Source of the DNA: Shimia sp. SK013 | GTDB lineage: Bacteria > Pseudomonadota > Alphaproteobacteria > Rhodobacterales > Rhodobacteraceae | Direction: 5' to 3' | Assembly: GCF_001292625.1 (NCBI RefSeq) | Contig: NZ_LAJH01000009.1 | Location: 434,001 to 498,000 of the forward strand | DNA length: 64,000 nucleotides | Shown: positions 1 through 10,184 of the stretch, one piece after another | How the letters are laid out: every line of letters begins with the position of its first letter | Position numbering within the stretch: position 1 is the first letter of the stretch | Position numbers and translations under genes: made by a program | Notes under the pieces: model-generated | Databases searched by the model: none | What the model was told of the DNA's origin: nothing | What the model saw: the letters and a program-made list of their open reading frames with translations, nothing else

Positions 1-871
1 GAATGTCGTCCACCCGTTCGCGAAGGCTGGGCACATGCACGGTTGCCCCATTCAATCGGTAATACAGGTCTTGCCGCACACGGCCCTTTTCCATGGCCTG
101 CTGAAGGTCAATCTGGCTGGTTGCCATGAACCGCGGGTTTTGTTCACCCGGCGCGTCAATCATGCGCACAATCCGCGCCTGAATTTCGTCGTCGATATCT
201 CCGATTTCATCAATCAGAATGGTGCCGCCTTTGGCCTTGGCCAAGACCCGCGCAGGGCCCTCCAGGTCCACCAGTTCCGATGCGTTTGCCACCACAAAAG
301 GCAACGATCTACGGTCAGAAAAGTCATGAATTTCTCTCGCAATCAACGACTTGCCCGTTCCGCTTTCACCGGAAATCAACACGGGAAGATCCGTATTCAT
401 CACGCGCGCAACCAGCCGATACAGCGCCTGCATCGCCGGAGTGCGCCCAACCAGCGGCAATTCATCCGGACGGTCTTTGTCACCCTGCGGCTCTGTAGGT
501 GCGCGCCGTTTCAACTCCAATGCCTTCCCTGTGCGCTTCATCAGATCTGGCAGATCAAACGGCTTGGGCAGGTAATCATAGGCTTCCGCTTCAGCCGCCT
601 GAATGGCGGTCATGATCGTATTTTGTGCGGAAATCACAATCACCGGCAAACCGGGTCGGTCCTCAGCAATCTTGGGCAACATCTCAAGGCCATTGCCGTC
701 CGGCATGACTACATCCGTGATCACCACGTCGCCTTTGCCCTCTGCGACCCAGCGCATCAGGGTGGTCAGCGACGAAGTTGCGTGCACTTTGCACCCAGCC
801 CGCGTCAAAGCTTGCGTCAAAACCGTGCGGATCGTGCGGTCATCATCCGCGACCAGAACCGTGCCATCCAT
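1..871 (-). CDS. ntrC: Nitrogen regulation response regulator NtrC (3' part cut by window edge)
   Basis: This is a sigma-54-type activator of nitrogen-assimilation genes, phosphorylated by NtrB. About 290 N-terminal residues are visible. A receiver domain begins with [15 protein letters not shown], with the acidic pocket DDD and phospho-acceptor region [10 protein letters not shown]. An AAA+ domain follows with Walker A GESGTGKS and the switch region [11 protein letters not shown]. The C-terminal helix-turn-helix lies outside the window. The start ATG overlaps the ntrB stop as TGATG, so the pair is translationally coupled and follows dusB in one leftward operon. The order dusB-ntrB-ntrC is the classical alphaproteobacterial arrangement. 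In the related Rhodobacter group NtrC works with the housekeeping sigma factor; I cannot tell from this part which applies here. Confidence 0.95.
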   Translation of the reverse strand, partial: MDGTVLVADDDRTIRTVLTQALTRAGCKVHATSSLTTLMRWVAEGKGDVVITDVVMPDGNGLEMLPKIAEDRPGLPVIVISAQNTIMTAIQAAEAEAYDYLPKPFDLPDLMKRTGKALELKRRAPTEPQGDKDRPDELPLVGRTPAMQALYRLVARVMNTDLPVLISGESGTGKSLIAREIHDFSDRRSLPFVVANASELVDLEGPARVLAKAKGGTILIDEIGDIDDEIQARIVRMIDAPGEQNPRFMATSQIDLQQAMEKGRVRQDLYYRLNGATVHVPSLRERVDDI

Positions 872-1956
872 CAGTGGCTCTCCTCATATTTTGCTATTGT
901 GTCCTTACCGGCACGCGGCAAAGAAAGTTTGAAGACCGTGCGCCCGGGCACGCTGTCCACAGAGATCATACCGCCGTGGTCCGAGATGATTTTACTGACC
1001 AGTGCCAGCCCCAATCCGGTGCCGTTTTCGCGCCCAGACACAAAGGGGTCAAAAATGTCCCCCTGAATGTCCTGCGGCAATCCGGGACCGTCGTCGATGA
1101 TTTCCACTTGCAGAGGCAACAGGCGGCCACCGCCATCTGCCCGCCGCAACCGAAAACTGTGTTCGTAGTAGGTCTTGATCCTGATTACACCTTTTTTGTC
1201 AGCAGCTTCCGAGGCGTTCTTCAGAAGGTTCAGCACCACCTGAACCAACTGGTCCGCATCACCAGCTGCCGGTGGCAGCGACGGATCGTAGTCCTCTATG
1301 ATGGCCATGTGTGCGCCAAAGCCCAACAAAGCAGACCGCCGCGCACGATCCAGAACGTCGTGAATGTTGACAGGTTTCTGCGCAGGAAGTGACAGGTTCC
1401 CAAATTGCTCGACTTGCTCGAGCAATTTCACAATCCTGCGGCTTTCCTCAACAATCAGATCCGTAAGTTCGAGATCTTCCTGGCTGAGGTTCATGGAAAG
1501 CAACTGCGCGGCACCGGTGATGCCCGCCAGCGGGTTTTTAATCTCATGGGCCAGCATTTCCGCCATGCCAATTGCCGATTTAGCCGAAGACTTCACGCCG
1601 TGGCTGCGGGTCAAGCGCCCGGCCAATTCCCGCGAAGAAATCATAAACAGCATCTCGCCGTCAGATTCCGTCAGCGGCGCAATTTGCAGATTGCATTGCA
1701 CAGGCGGTCCCTCGCCGGTGCCAACGTCCGCGTCATTCACAAACAAAGGTGTGCCATGAACACGCGCGCGTCGAAACGCATCTTCCAGAGGCGCGTCGAT
1801 CATTACCTTGTCCCAAATTGGCTGACCTGCCATCGCCTTTGTAGATGCGTTCAGAAACGTCTCGGCTGCGGGATTGAGGTTAAGGATATTGTCGTGGCGA
1901 TCCACCAACAACGCAGGGACCGGCATTGAATTCCATATCGGGTTGTCGGTGCTCAT
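871..1956 (-). CDS. ntrB: Nitrogen regulation sensor histidine kinase NtrB
   Basis: This is a cytosolic two-component kinase/phosphatase that responds to PII protein and controls NtrC. The 361 residues contain an N-terminal PAS-like region (about 1-120), a dimerisation/phospho-acceptor helix with the H-box [10 protein letters not shown] (about 137-146), and a C-terminal HATPase domain with N-box LLKNASEA and G-boxes DDGPGLP and GTGLGLAL. There are no membrane segments, as expected for NtrB. The start overlaps the dusB stop by 4 nt and the stop overlaps the ntrC start, so the three genes form an operon read leftward. Confidence 0.95.
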   Translation of the reverse strand: MSTDNPIWNSMPVPALLVDRHDNILNLNPAAETFLNASTKAMAGQPIWDKVMIDAPLEDAFRRARVHGTPLFVNDADVGTGEGPPVQCNLQIAPLTESDGEMLFMISSRELAGRLTRSHGVKSSAKSAIGMAEMLAHEIKNPLAGITGAAQLLSMNLSQEDLELTDLIVEESRRIVKLLEQVEQFGNLSLPAQKPVNIHDVLDRARRSALLGFGAHMAIIEDYDPSLPPAAGDADQLVQVVLNLLKNASEAADKKGVIRIKTYYEHSFRLRRADGGGRLLPLQVEIIDDGPGLPQDIQGDIFDPFVSGRENGTGLGLALVSKIISDHGGMISVDSVPGRTVFKLSLPRAGKDTIAKYEESH

Positions 1957-2963
1957 GCGGCCTCTTCTTTGGTATTTTTGTTGTTTTGACCTGCGAGCGC
2001 GTCCGGCAGCAATGCCAGCACCTCGGCCGCGTCGCGACTGGTCAAGACCTGCCGACGCACTACAGATCCCGTACCGACGCCGTCCATGAACCAGCCCAAA
2101 TGTTTGCGCGCCACCCGAAGCCCCAAATCGGCGCCGTAAAATGACAACATCGCCTCATAGTGCCCCTGCACCACATCACAAAGCGCCGCGCCGGTGGGCA
2201 CAACTGGCGCAGGTGCATCAAGCAGCTCTGCTGCGATCTGTGCCAATACCCACGGCTTGCCTTGTGCCCCGCGCCCCACCATCACGCCATCCGCACCTGA
2301 CGCCTCAATTGCTGCACGCGCTTCCGCGCTGTTGGTAATGTCGCCGTTTGCGATCACTGGAACCGACACCACATCTTTGACGGCCGCAATTGCGGCCCAG
2401 TCGGCGTGACCTTTGTAAAACTGGCAGCGTGTGCGCCCGTGGATGGTAATCATCTGAACGCCCGCGTCCTCCGCCCGCTTTGCAAGCTCAGGCGCATTCA
2501 GCATGTCGCCATCCCACCCCAGCCGGGTCTTTAGCGTCACCGGAATATCCACCGCGCCCACAACCGCCTCAATCAGCGTCAACGCATGGTCGATGTCTTT
2601 CATCAAAGCCGACCCGCTGGCCCCTGCACCGCTGGCGCTGGTCACCTTCTTCGCCGGACAGCCCATGTTGATGTCGATCAGCGTCGCACCACTTGCTTCA
2701 ACCTGTCGCGCGGCTTCGGCCATCCAGTGGGCCTCACGTCCGGCCAGTTGTACCGATGTGGTCGCCTCGCCGAACCCAAGTTCCGCGCGCTCCCGCACAC
2801 CGGGCTTTGCCTGTACCATTTCCTGACTTGCGACCATCTCGCTCACCACAAGACCTGCGCCAAACCGCGACACCAAATCGCGGAACGGGCGATCCGTGAT
2901 GCCCGCGAGCGGCGCCAGAAAAACCGGCGGGTCTAACGTCAGATGTGCGACTTGAACGGTCAC
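1953..2963 (-). CDS. dusB: tRNA-dihydrouridine synthase DusB (NifR3)
   Basis: This is an FMN-dependent enzyme that reduces uridine to dihydrouridine in the tRNA D-loop. The 336-residue TIM-barrel protein shows the family opening FLAPLAGITDRPFR, the catalytic-cysteine segment NMGCPAKK, the FMN/phosphate motifs TIHGRTR and IANGDI, and GVMVGRGAQGKPW near the end of the barrel. It is the first gene of the leftward operon with ntrB and ntrC and was historically called nifR3 for that reason. The divergent ispDF gene starts 160 bp away, so promoters for both directions must lie in 2964-3122. Confidence 0.95.
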   Translation of the reverse strand: MTVQVAHLTLDPPVFLAPLAGITDRPFRDLVSRFGAGLVVSEMVASQEMVQAKPGVRERAELGFGEATTSVQLAGREAHWMAEAARQVEASGATLIDINMGCPAKKVTSASGAGASGSALMKDIDHALTLIEAVVGAVDIPVTLKTRLGWDGDMLNAPELAKRAEDAGVQMITIHGRTRCQFYKGHADWAAIAAVKDVVSVPVIANGDITNSAEARAAIEASGADGVMVGRGAQGKPWVLAQIAAELLDAPAPVVPTGAALCDVVQGHYEAMLSFYGADLGLRVARKHLGWFMDGVGTGSVVRRQVLTSRDAAEVLALLPDALAGQNNKNTKEEAA

Positions 2964-3122
2964 TTGCTTAATCCTTGTGCATTGAGGTCTAGGTATCCGA
3001 GTCTCTTCATGCCCTCAATCGATATGTAGCTCAAAAAGGTACAGTTTTACGCATTTGCCTAATTTTTAATCACACCCAAGGGGTCGATTGCCTCTCGGCG
3101 TTGCAGGATTTAGACAGAGTGC

Positions 3123-4268
3123 ATGACCAACTCTCTTCAAAAAACGGCGGCGGTGATCGTTGCCGCAGGGCGCGGAACGCGCGCTGGTCCGGGCGCGCCC
3201 AAACAATGGCGCCCTCTCGCGGGAAAACGCGTGATCGACTGGACCTTGGCGGCCTTTGACCGCCATCCAGACGTTGACGAGATTGTTCTGGTTCTGCACC
3301 CTGACGACCTTGCGCTTGGCAGGTCGTTGCCGGGCAAACATGTTTCCGGCGGCGCGACCCGTGATGCCTCGGTGCGCAATGGGCTGGAAGCACTGGCGCA
3401 GAGCGACACAACACACGTCCTGATACACGACGTGGCCCGCGCCGGAATTGACCCGCACACCATTACGTGCGTTATCAAGGCGCTACAAAACGGCGCGACA
3501 GGCGCCGCCCCTGCGCTTCCCGTCACCGACGCCTTGTGGCAAGGCGACGAAGGCGCGGTGTCAGGCACGCAAAACCGCGAAGGCCTCTTTCGCGCTCAGA
3601 CCCCGCAAGGCTTTGACTTCAAATCAATTCTCGCAGCCCACCGCGCACATGTCGGCGGGGCCGCAGACGACGTGGAAATCGCACGCGCCGCAGGGATTGA
3701 CGTGACCATCACTGAAGGCCGCGAAACCAATCTGAAAATCACCACTGCTGACGACTTTGATCGGCTGGAACAACACCTGAGAGGCCCTATGGATATACGC
3801 TTGGGAAATGGCTTTGACGTGCACGCCTTTGAGCAAGGTGACCATGTGATATTATGTGGCGCGCGCATTCCTCACGACAAAGCTCTCAAGGGTCACAGCG
3901 ATGCCGACGTTGGGATGCACGCGGTCACCGACGCCATCTACGGCGCGCTGGCGCAAGGTGACATCGGCCGCCACTTCCCGCCTAGCGACATGAAATGGAA
4001 AGGTGCCGATAGCCGCATTTTCCTTGAACATGCGGTGCAACTGGCCGCCGATATGGGCTACAAAATCGCCAATATTGACTGTACTCTGATTTGCGAGAGG
4101 CCAAAAATCGGTCCACATGCGCCCGCGATGATCGCGCGGATGGCGGAAATTATGACGCTTGAGGAAAACCGCATTTCCATCAAGGCCACAACCAGCGAAA
4201 CACTGGGTTTCACAGGTCGGGAAGAAGGCATCGCAGCCATCGCGACCGCAACATTGGTGACAAAATGA
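3123..4268 (+). CDS. ispDF: Bifunctional IspD/IspF isoprenoid biosynthesis enzyme
   Basis: This fusion catalyses two non-consecutive steps of the non-mevalonate (MEP) pathway. Residues about 1-220 are 2-C-methyl-D-erythritol 4-phosphate cytidylyltransferase (nucleotide-binding [18 protein letters not shown]). Residues about 222-381 are 2-C-methyl-D-erythritol 2,4-cyclodiphosphate synthase (metal ligands in GNGFDVHAF and [18 protein letters not shown]). A fused IspDF is usual in alphaproteobacteria. The stop overlaps the pgpA start by 4 nt, so the two are cotranscribed. The ATG at 3123 gives a normal IspD N-terminus. Confidence 0.96.
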   Translation: MTNSLQKTAAVIVAAGRGTRAGPGAPKQWRPLAGKRVIDWTLAAFDRHPDVDEIVLVLHPDDLALGRSLPGKHVSGGATRDASVRNGLEALAQSDTTHVLIHDVARAGIDPHTITCVIKALQNGATGAAPALPVTDALWQGDEGAVSGTQNREGLFRAQTPQGFDFKSILAAHRAHVGGAADDVEIARAAGIDVTITEGRETNLKITTADDFDRLEQHLRGPMDIRLGNGFDVHAFEQGDHVILCGARIPHDKALKGHSDADVGMHAVTDAIYGALAQGDIGRHFPPSDMKWKGADSRIFLEHAVQLAADMGYKIANIDCTLICERPKIGPHAPAMIARMAEIMTLEENRISIKATTSETLGFTGREEGIAAIATATLVTK

Positions 4269-4753
4269 GCAAAATGATTGCGACGATGCTGGGTCTCGGT
4301 TTCCTCAGTTCCATGCCCGGCACGTTAGGCTCAGCCGCCGCTGTGCCTCTTGCCGTTTTTATTCACATGATTGGCGGGTTTTATGCGCTTGTCGTTGGCA
4401 CACTCGCCATGTTCTTTATCGGTTGGTGGGCCACTGCGGATCAAGTAGCTGCCCGCCCGACCGAAGACCCCTCCGAAATCATCATCGACGAGTTGGTCGG
4501 CCAATGGCTCGCCCTTTGGATTGTAAGCCTTGGCGCACAGCACGCTGGCGTTCCCATCTGGAAACTATGGCCCGGCCTGATCGCCGCATTTGTCCTGTTC
4601 CGCCTCTTTGATATTACCAAGCCAAGCCTTGTTGGCTGGGCAGATCGCCTCCACAACAGCCTTGGCATAATGCTTGATGACGTGTTCGCCGGTTTGTTTG
4701 CAATGATTTGCGTCGGCCTGTTGGGCTATGCCTGGCACGCGGCCTTTATGTAG
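4265..4753 (+). CDS. pgpA: Phosphatidylglycerophosphatase A
   Basis: This inner-membrane enzyme dephosphorylates phosphatidylglycerol phosphate to phosphatidylglycerol. The 162-residue protein has about four hydrophobic segments and the family signatures [14 protein letters not shown] near the N-terminus, [14 protein letters not shown] in the middle and [14 protein letters not shown] near the C-terminus. It starts inside the ispDF stop (ATGA overlap) and its stop touches the GTG start of the CinA-like gene, so the three genes form a tight operon. Confidence 0.93.
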   Translation: MSKMIATMLGLGFLSSMPGTLGSAAAVPLAVFIHMIGGFYALVVGTLAMFFIGWWATADQVAARPTEDPSEIIIDELVGQWLALWIVSLGAQHAGVPIWKLWPGLIAAFVLFRLFDITKPSLVGWADRLHNSLGIMLDDVFAGLFAMICVGLLGYAWHAAFM

Positions 4754-5226
4754 TGGTGGACGTCGCCGCACTCCTTGAGGCCTGCCGAAAAGCCGGCCTG
4801 CGCATCGCAACTGCCGAAAGCTGCACCGCAGGCATGGTCGCAGCCGCGCTGACAGAAGTCGCCGGCAGCTCCGACGTGTTTGAGCGTGGCTTTGTCACCT
4901 ATACCAACCTCGCCAAAACCGAGATGCTTGGCGTGCGCGAAGCGACGCTTTCGGCGGTTGGGGCGGTCTCCGAGGACGTCGCCCGAGAAATGGCTCTTGG
5001 GGCGCTGGTGAACTCCGATGCCCAACTGGTGGTGTCGGTCACAGGCATTGCAGGCCCCGGCGGATCAGAGTTCAAACCCGAAGGCCGCGTATGCTTTGGC
5101 CTCGCAATCGGCCGAACCTGCACCACTGAAACCGTGGAGTTTGGCGCTTTGGGTCGCAGGCAAGTGCGCGAGGCCGCTCGGAATCATGCGATGGCGCTGC
5201 TGTGTAAAGCCGCCTTAGAAAGTTGA
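4753..5226 (+). CDS. CinA-family nicotinamide-nucleotide amidohydrolase (PncC-type)
   Basis: The predicted activity is deamidation of nicotinamide mononucleotide to nicotinate mononucleotide in pyridine-nucleotide recycling. The protein (about 157 aa) is the stand-alone C-terminal CinA domain: RIATAESCTAGMVAAALTEV at the start, then GSSDVFERGFVTYTNLAK, VSVTGIAGPGG and GRVCFGLA. The full-length CinA N-terminal domain is absent, which is the common PncC form. No ATG is available at the right place. GTG at 4753, overlapping the pgpA TAG, or GTG at 4756 gives the expected N-terminus. Confidence 0.88.
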   Translation: MVDVAALLEACRKAGLRIATAESCTAGMVAAALTEVAGSSDVFERGFVTYTNLAKTEMLGVREATLSAVGAVSEDVAREMALGALVNSDAQLVVSVTGIAGPGGSEFKPEGRVCFGLAIGRTCTTETVEFGALGRRQVREAARNHAMALLCKAALES

Positions 5227-5385
5227 TGTCAAAATAATCATCAAGCACTCCTTCTCGCCCATTTTTTAATCACATTGCAAAACGCCCATGTTTGAGGCGC
5301 ACCCTTCACACTTGCGCCTTTGTTCTGAGCAGCTTTTCGGCTCTTTGGCTGAAAACCATCACTTACGGAATAAGAGGGAATAAAT

Positions 5386-6567
5386 ATGAACGGAGCGGAT
5401 ACCGCATGGATCATAGTGGCGACAGCCTTGGTCCTGTTCATGACACTGCCGGGGCTGGCGCTGTTTTACGGCGGCCTTGTACGGGCAAGAAATGTGCTCA
5501 GCGTCTTCATGCAAACCTACGCCATTGCCTGTTTAATGAGCATTCTTTGGTTGGCATTTGGCTATTCCATCGCTTTTGGCGGCGGCGGATCGGGCTACTG
5601 GGGCGGCCTTGGCAAAATGTTCCTCTCAGGCGTCACCGCTGACAGCTTGTCGGGCACCCTGCCCGAAGTACTGTTCTTTGCCTTTCAGATGACTTTCGCG
5701 ATCATCACGCCTGCACTTATTGTCGGCGCCTATGTTGAACGTATCGGTTTTGGCTTTGTGTTGTTGTTCTCCGGCCTCTGGATGCTCTTGTGCTACGCGC
5801 CTGTGGTGCATTGGATCTGGGGCGGCGGCATGTTGGCCGACGGCGGCATCTTTGGTGAAATCGGCGTGCGTGACTTTGCCGGTGGCATTGTGGTGCACGA
5901 AACCGCAGGTCTTGCTGCTCTGGTGCTGGCTGTGATGCTCGGCGCCCGCAAACACCGCACAACGCCGCCGCACGCGCCTTGGATGGTGATGATTGGTGCT
6001 GCCATGCTTTGGGTTGGCTGGTTTGGCTTTAACGGCGGCTCGCAACTCGCAGCAGATGGCGGCGCAGCCATGGCGCTCACAGTGACCCACATTTCGGCCG
6101 CCACCGCGTCTCTGACATGGGCTTTGTGGGAACGCATCAAATACGGCAAAGCTTCTCTGGTTGGTCTGGTCACAGGCACGATCGCTGGTCTTGCCTCGAT
6201 CACCCCTGCGTCGGGTTTTGTAGGCCCGGTTGAGGCACTACTCATCGGTGCCATCGCGGGTATCCTGTGTCAGGAAGCTGTGAACCTCATACGCAACAAA
6301 TTCAACATCGACGACACGCTTGACGTTTTTGCAGTGCACGGCGTCGGCGGCATCTTCGGCACACTCATGATCGCGGTCTTCGGTCAGGGCGCTTGGGTTG
6401 CCCAACTTGGCGGCCTCGCCATCGTTGGCGTCTTCACTGTGGTCGTGACTTTCGTGCTGGTAAAACTGGTCGGCCTGATCACGCCTCTGCGTGTGGATGA
6501 GGAAACCGAAGTCAACGGCCTTGATCTCGCGGTGCACGGCGAACGCGCCTACGACATCGCCTCATAA
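5386..6567 (+). CDS. amtB: Ammonium transporter (Amt family)
   Basis: This inner-membrane ammonium channel/transporter has 393 residues and about 11 transmembrane helices. Family features are TLPGLALFYGGLVRARNVLS in the first helices, the conserved pore histidines in VVHETAG and VFAVHGVGGIFG, and FGFNGGS. The signal-peptide-like extension of enterobacterial AmtB is missing, and the protein starts directly in the first helix. No glnK gene is adjacent, which is unusual since amtB is often paired with a PII gene. A rho-independent terminator follows at 6591-6620. Confidence 0.95.
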   Translation: MNGADTAWIIVATALVLFMTLPGLALFYGGLVRARNVLSVFMQTYAIACLMSILWLAFGYSIAFGGGGSGYWGGLGKMFLSGVTADSLSGTLPEVLFFAFQMTFAIITPALIVGAYVERIGFGFVLLFSGLWMLLCYAPVVHWIWGGGMLADGGIFGEIGVRDFAGGIVVHETAGLAALVLAVMLGARKHRTTPPHAPWMVMIGAAMLWVGWFGFNGGSQLAADGGAAMALTVTHISAATASLTWALWERIKYGKASLVGLVTGTIAGLASITPASGFVGPVEALLIGAIAGILCQEAVNLIRNKFNIDDTLDVFAVHGVGGIFGTLMIAVFGQGAWVAQLGGLAIVGVFTVVVTFVLVKLVGLITPLRVDEETEVNGLDLAVHGERAYDIAS

Positions 6568-6590
6568 GATACTGGAACGACACTCCAACT

Positions 6591-6620
6591 GGGGCGGCCT
6601 TCGGGTCGCCCCTTTTCTTT
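6591..6620 (+). terminator. Rho-independent terminator after amtB
   Basis: A GC-rich hairpin (GGGGCGGCC, TTCG loop, GGTCGCCCC) is followed directly by TTTTCTTTTT, 24 bp after the amtB stop. Confidence 0.85.
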
Positions 6621-6911
6621 TTGGTGATGCCCGCATTTGGTCTTGGACACGGCGATTTGGAAACAGACAATGGGCTCTAGGAGGCGAACTCTCATTTTGA
6701 GCCCAACTCTGCAAAATGCTGCGCTCTTCATCAATGCTAGCAAAGCGCAGGAAGTGGGGTTTGCAAAGTTAACGACAGCGCCCGATAACGGACCAAGTTG
6801 GCAAGTGTGTCAAACGACAGCGAAGAGCGCAAAGTGGCTTGTCACTGCGTTGTCGCACATAACATACATTTAGCGGTTGACTTATTGCTGCGCTAAACAT
6901 TCCATCTTCAG
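6621..6911. other. Intergenic stretch without recognisable gene
   Basis: Between the amtB terminator and the gene at 6912 the sequence is less GC-rich than its neighbours. It holds only a short open frame (6637-6873) with no recognisable motif and no convincing ribosome binding site. It probably contains the promoter for the 6912 gene. I see no transposon ends or RNA gene. Confidence 0.5.
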
Positions 6912-7337
6912 ATGAGCTTTCAAGTGTCGGTGCATAAAGAGTTGAACTTGGTTTACACTAAGTTTTGGGGCTTTGTGGAGACCTGCGAACTAGAGCAAGC
7001 TACGTTCAACACGCTTGAACACCCTGATTTTTCGCCAGGGATGCTAGAATTGACCGACCTCTCAGGGGTCGAAGGCACGGATTTAGATTTTGAGAGTTTG
7101 GGAGCGGAAACGTCGAGATCGATCGCGTATTACGAGATAATTGCAGAACAAACGTCGCACTTCGTTTTCGCTCCAACAGATCTTGGTTTCGACTTGGCTC
7201 AGGAGCACTTCAGACGTGTGCAAATTGAGGTCGCAAACCTAAAAGTAGGTTTGTTTCGGTCCGAGAGTGAGATGTTGAGGGCGATGGAAAGAAAGGCAAA
7301 GTCTATAGATGAGCTGCTTAACGTCGCCATCCGATAA
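6912..7337 (+). CDS. Hypothetical protein, STAS/SpoIIAA-like in outline
   Basis: The protein of 141 residues has no signal peptide or membrane segment. Its pattern, a short beta start (FQVSVHKELNLVYTKFWG), an acidic middle with LELTDLSGVEG and two later amphipathic helices, resembles small STAS/SpoIIAA-like roseobacter proteins, but I cannot assign a function. It lies alone between the amtB terminator and the convergent MmgE/PrpD gene, in a stretch with lower GC and different codon choice, so it may be an acquired single gene. The 269 bp after it hold no gene I can support, only a perfect TGCAAAC-GGT-GTTTGCA palindrome at 7553-7569. Confidence 0.6.
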   Translation: MSFQVSVHKELNLVYTKFWGFVETCELEQATFNTLEHPDFSPGMLELTDLSGVEGTDLDFESLGAETSRSIAYYEIIAEQTSHFVFAPTDLGFDLAQEHFRRVQIEVANLKVGLFRSESEMLRAMERKAKSIDELLNVAIR

Positions 7338-7606
7338 CACCGCCTTTTCAATTTTCAATCGATTTTCAGCTCTGCCCCGCATCGCAGACGCCCATTCAAT
7401 TTCCGCCAATGTCCGCTTAAACTGAAGCAGCAAACAATTGCTACTTCTGCTTTGGGCTGCCTGCGGATCCTTGATCCCAAAAAGGCGAGCGGCAGCATTG
7501 TCCCACCACTGCCGACTTAAGCCTTCACCGCAGCGAATGACCGGCCTCCTGTTGCAAACGGTGTTTGCAGACATACTCTACTTTATTATGCACATCTCCT
7601 CTGCGA

Positions 7607-8899
7607 TCAGCGCAGCACGGCGCCGATCCGCGTCGACATCTCAGCCGCGCAAATCATCTCCCAAAGCGCCTGTTGCCGCTCCGCTCCGACCAAGGCCACA
7701 GCCTTTGCGTGCAGCCGATCCTCACGGTCCATAAGCAAAACCGGCGCATCCAGATCGTGGAACGCGTCCAGACAGGTTCCATCGTTCAATGTCACACGCA
7801 CACGCGCCTGCATTTCGCTCAGCGTAGGGTCTTCCGCCAATGCCACCCGATCGCGCACCGCAATCACATCGGCATCCGCACAAAGTGCATCTGAATAGCT
7901 CGCCAAAGCCGCCGTGTCGTGCCCCAGAAAAGCCATCGCCACCACCACGCGATAAGAAAACTTCGCGCCCAAGCCTTCGGTCGGCGCCGGCTGGTTGCAC
8001 ACTGACATCCAGCGCGGATGCGTCGTGACTTCAACCGACGCGACATCCTCTGCCGCTGGCCGGTTCATCCCACCAAGCGCCTCCAGAGTGGCATGCAGCC
8101 CGTGGCAACAGGCATGAAACTTGTGGCTGATGCTGTCCATCAACCAAGCCTCGCCCAGCCCGTTAAGCGCGGACAGGTCAGCAACGCCGCGATGCGTTGG
8201 CCCAAACCCTTGTGCGGCCTCAAGCCCATGCGGATTGCCGGCCAAACCATTGGCAACCAAAAGCGCGGCTTCAACCCCGTTACTCGCGGCAATGCCCGCA
8301 TTAAACGGTTTGCCCATCGTCCCGAACTGCGCCTTCAGTCCGCTGGCGCGTGTGGCCACCAATCCAAACGTCGCCGCCACCTGTGCCGTGCTAAATCCCA
8401 ACAACCGCGCCGCAGCCGCAGCCGCGCCAAACGCTCCGGCCGTGCCGGTTTGGTGAAAGCCGTGTTGATAATGGTCGCGTCCCAACCAGACACCAACGCG
8501 GATGCTAACTTCGATCCCCAACAGAGCGGCCTGTTGCATGGCCACTCCGTCCGCATCCTCCCGTTCCGCCACAGCCAAGGCCGCCGGAAACACAGCAACA
8601 CTTGGATGGCCAATGTGCGCAAAATGCGTATCGTCATAATCAAGCGCGTGGCTGGTCGCGCCATTTACCAATGCGGCCGTCCGCGCTGGCGCTTGGCCTC
8701 CGCCAAACAAACTGGCCTGCGCAGCACCGCCTTCTTCCACTGCCAAAGCGTGGCACGCTTGCGCAACGGGTTCACCTACGCCCGCGATGCCGCACGCCGC
8801 CCAGTCCAGCATCGACAAGCGCAGCATGTGTTTTGTGTCTTCAGGAACCGCCTCTGCCGGAAAATCCGCCACGAACGCCGCCAGTTTCTCGGTGATCAT
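7607..8899 (-). CDS. MmgE/PrpD family protein
   Basis: This family includes 2-methylcitrate dehydratase and cis-aconitate decarboxylase, which dehydrate or decarboxylate small polycarboxylic acids. The 430-residue protein shows ALVNGATSHALDYDDTH with the family's conserved histidine and aspartates, GTMGKPFNAG (substrate loop) and KFHACCHGLHATLEAL. No propionate-pathway genes (prpB, prpC) are nearby, so the substrate is open. It lies 17 bp downstream of the START-domain gene at 8917, so the two are probably cotranscribed leftward. Confidence 0.85.
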   Translation of the reverse strand: MITEKLAAFVADFPAEAVPEDTKHMLRLSMLDWAACGIAGVGEPVAQACHALAVEEGGAAQASLFGGGQAPARTAALVNGATSHALDYDDTHFAHIGHPSVAVFPAALAVAEREDADGVAMQQAALLGIEVSIRVGVWLGRDHYQHGFHQTGTAGAFGAAAAAARLLGFSTAQVAATFGLVATRASGLKAQFGTMGKPFNAGIAASNGVEAALLVANGLAGNPHGLEAAQGFGPTHRGVADLSALNGLGEAWLMDSISHKFHACCHGLHATLEALGGMNRPAAEDVASVEVTTHPRWMSVCNQPAPTEGLGAKFSYRVVVAMAFLGHDTAALASYSDALCADADVIAVRDRVALAEDPTLSEMQARVRVTLNDGTCLDAFHDLDAPVLLMDREDRLHAKAVALVGAERQQALWEMICAAEMSTRIGAVLR

Positions 8900-8916
8900 G
8901 GTCTTTCTCCTTGTGC

Positions 8917-9360
8917 TCAGCTGTAAAGCGCTTTTGCCCGCGTCTCAAAGGCGCCAACAATCCGGTTCATGGCTTCGTAAAACACCAGACCTATCGCCTT
9001 TTGCAGGATGATGTTCTTGAACTCGAAGTCCACAAAGAACTTCACCTCAACGCCCCCGTCCACATCCGCAAAATCCCACGTCGACTTCATGTATTTGAAC
9101 GGCCCGTCCAGATATTCAGTGTCTATGTGTTTGCTATCCGGGAGCAATACCACGCGACTGCCAAACCGCTCGCGGAACACTTTGAAGGAAATCACAAGGT
9201 CCGCCAGCATCTCCTCCGAGGCGCCTCGCGGCGTCCGCGACCGAATACGTGCGGCAGAACACCATGGCAAAAATTGCGGATAGGCCGCGACGTCTGCCAC
9301 AAGATCATACATTTGCTGTGCCGAATACGGCAGCGTGCGAGTTTCAGAGTGCGTCGGCAT
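8917..9360 (-). CDS. Coq10/RatA-type START-domain protein (ubiquinone-binding)
   Basis: The protein of about 147 residues belongs to the polyketide cyclase/START family that binds ubiquinone or isoprenoid intermediates (Coq10 in mitochondria, RatA/YfjG in bacteria). Signatures are LPYSAQQMYDLVADVAAYPQFLPWC at the N-terminus (hydrophobic cavity) and VDFEFKNIILQKAIGLVFYEA near the C-terminus. I chose the ATG at 9360 because it gives the family N-terminus MPTHSETRTLPYS; a longer frame reaches 9390. It is not a toxin in the usual sense despite the RatA name. Confidence 0.85.
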   Translation of the reverse strand: MPTHSETRTLPYSAQQMYDLVADVAAYPQFLPWCSAARIRSRTPRGASEEMLADLVISFKVFRERFGSRVVLLPDSKHIDTEYLDGPFKYMKSTWDFADVDGGVEVKFFVDFEFKNIILQKAIGLVFYEAMNRIVGAFETRAKALYS

Positions 9361-9459
9361 GTCGTTCCATTTTCGTCGTGACAGCGCCAAACTGGGTCGC
9401 TATGCACTGTCCTGCCCGCGCACATAGCTGCGCGACACCGGGTAAATCAAGAGGGTCTC

Positions 9460-9999
9460 ATGTCAGAGCGTCCATATGTCATCGATCAAATGATCTCAGC
9501 CAAGTCGATTGCGGCGCGTATCGAGGGCCTCAGTTCCGAGATCGAACGCGAATACGAAGGCACCGACAAGCTTGTGGTTGTTGGCCTTTTGCGCGGCTCT
9601 TTCGTGTTCATCGCCGATCTGGTGCGCGAACTCGATCTGCCAGTCGAAGTCGATTTTCTTGAGGCCAGCTCTTATGGCAACGCCATGGAAAGCAGCCGGG
9701 AAGTGCGTATTCTCAAAGACTTGCGCGGCGAGATTGAAGGCCGCGACGTTCTTGTCGTCGAAGACATTGTCGACACCGGCCACACCCTGACCCATGTGAT
9801 GCACCTTCTGACTGCGCGAAACCCGGCCAAAATCAAAACCATCGCGTTGCTGGACAAACCCTCCCGCCGCGAGGCTGACATTGCCGCCGACTGGATCGGT
9901 TTTTCCATTCCGGATGAATTTGTGGTCGGCTATGGCATCGACTTTGCCCAACGCAACCGCAACCTGCCCTTCATCGGCAAGGTGCGCTTTACGGAATGA
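9460..9999 (+). CDS. hpt: Hypoxanthine phosphoribosyltransferase
   Basis: This purine-salvage enzyme makes IMP (and GMP) from hypoxanthine (guanine) and PRPP. The 179-residue protein carries the PRPP-binding signature [17 protein letters not shown], the flexible loop with [13 protein letters not shown], and the late motif [29 protein letters not shown]. The start is supported by AGAGGGTCTC just upstream. A small membrane-protein gene overlaps its stop by 4 nt. Confidence 0.95.
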   Translation: MSERPYVIDQMISAKSIAARIEGLSSEIEREYEGTDKLVVVGLLRGSFVFIADLVRELDLPVEVDFLEASSYGNAMESSREVRILKDLRGEIEGRDVLVVEDIVDTGHTLTHVMHLLTARNPAKIKTIALLDKPSRREADIAADWIGFSIPDEFVVGYGIDFAQRNRNLPFIGKVRFTE

Positions 10000-10184
10000 A
10001 CCCGCGCCATTTTATGAAGATGGCGATGTGGGTGCGGCGTCCGCCATCCAAAAAGCGGGTTATCCTGGTGTTTTGCGTGATCGCCATCTGTCTCGCAATT
10101 GCCGGCATCGAGAAACTCTTTGGTCTCGATGACATACTGCCAGACCTGAACGCCACCAAGGTTCGGATCAAGACCACGCCCTAA
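9996..10184 (+). CDS. Small single-span membrane protein
   Basis: The 62-residue protein has a basic N-terminus ([20 protein letters not shown]) followed by one hydrophobic helix, [17 protein letters not shown], and a short polar tail. The ATG overlaps the hpt stop (ATGA), so it is translationally coupled to hpt. Its stop overlaps the convergent LysR gene by 4 nt. I do not recognise a function. Confidence 0.7.
   Translation: MNPRHFMKMAMWVRRPPSKKRVILVFCVIAICLAIAGIEKLFGLDDILPDLNATKVRIKTTP

Noticed and set aside
7553-7569. Palindrome TGCAAAC-GGT-GTTTGCA as terminator of the MmgE/PrpD gene
   Set aside because: No T-run follows in either direction; it may be an operator, but nothing nearby supports a target.
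8917-9360. RatA toxin of a toxin-antitoxin pair
   Set aside because: The START-domain sequence fits the Coq10-type lipid-binding role and no antitoxin gene is adjacent.
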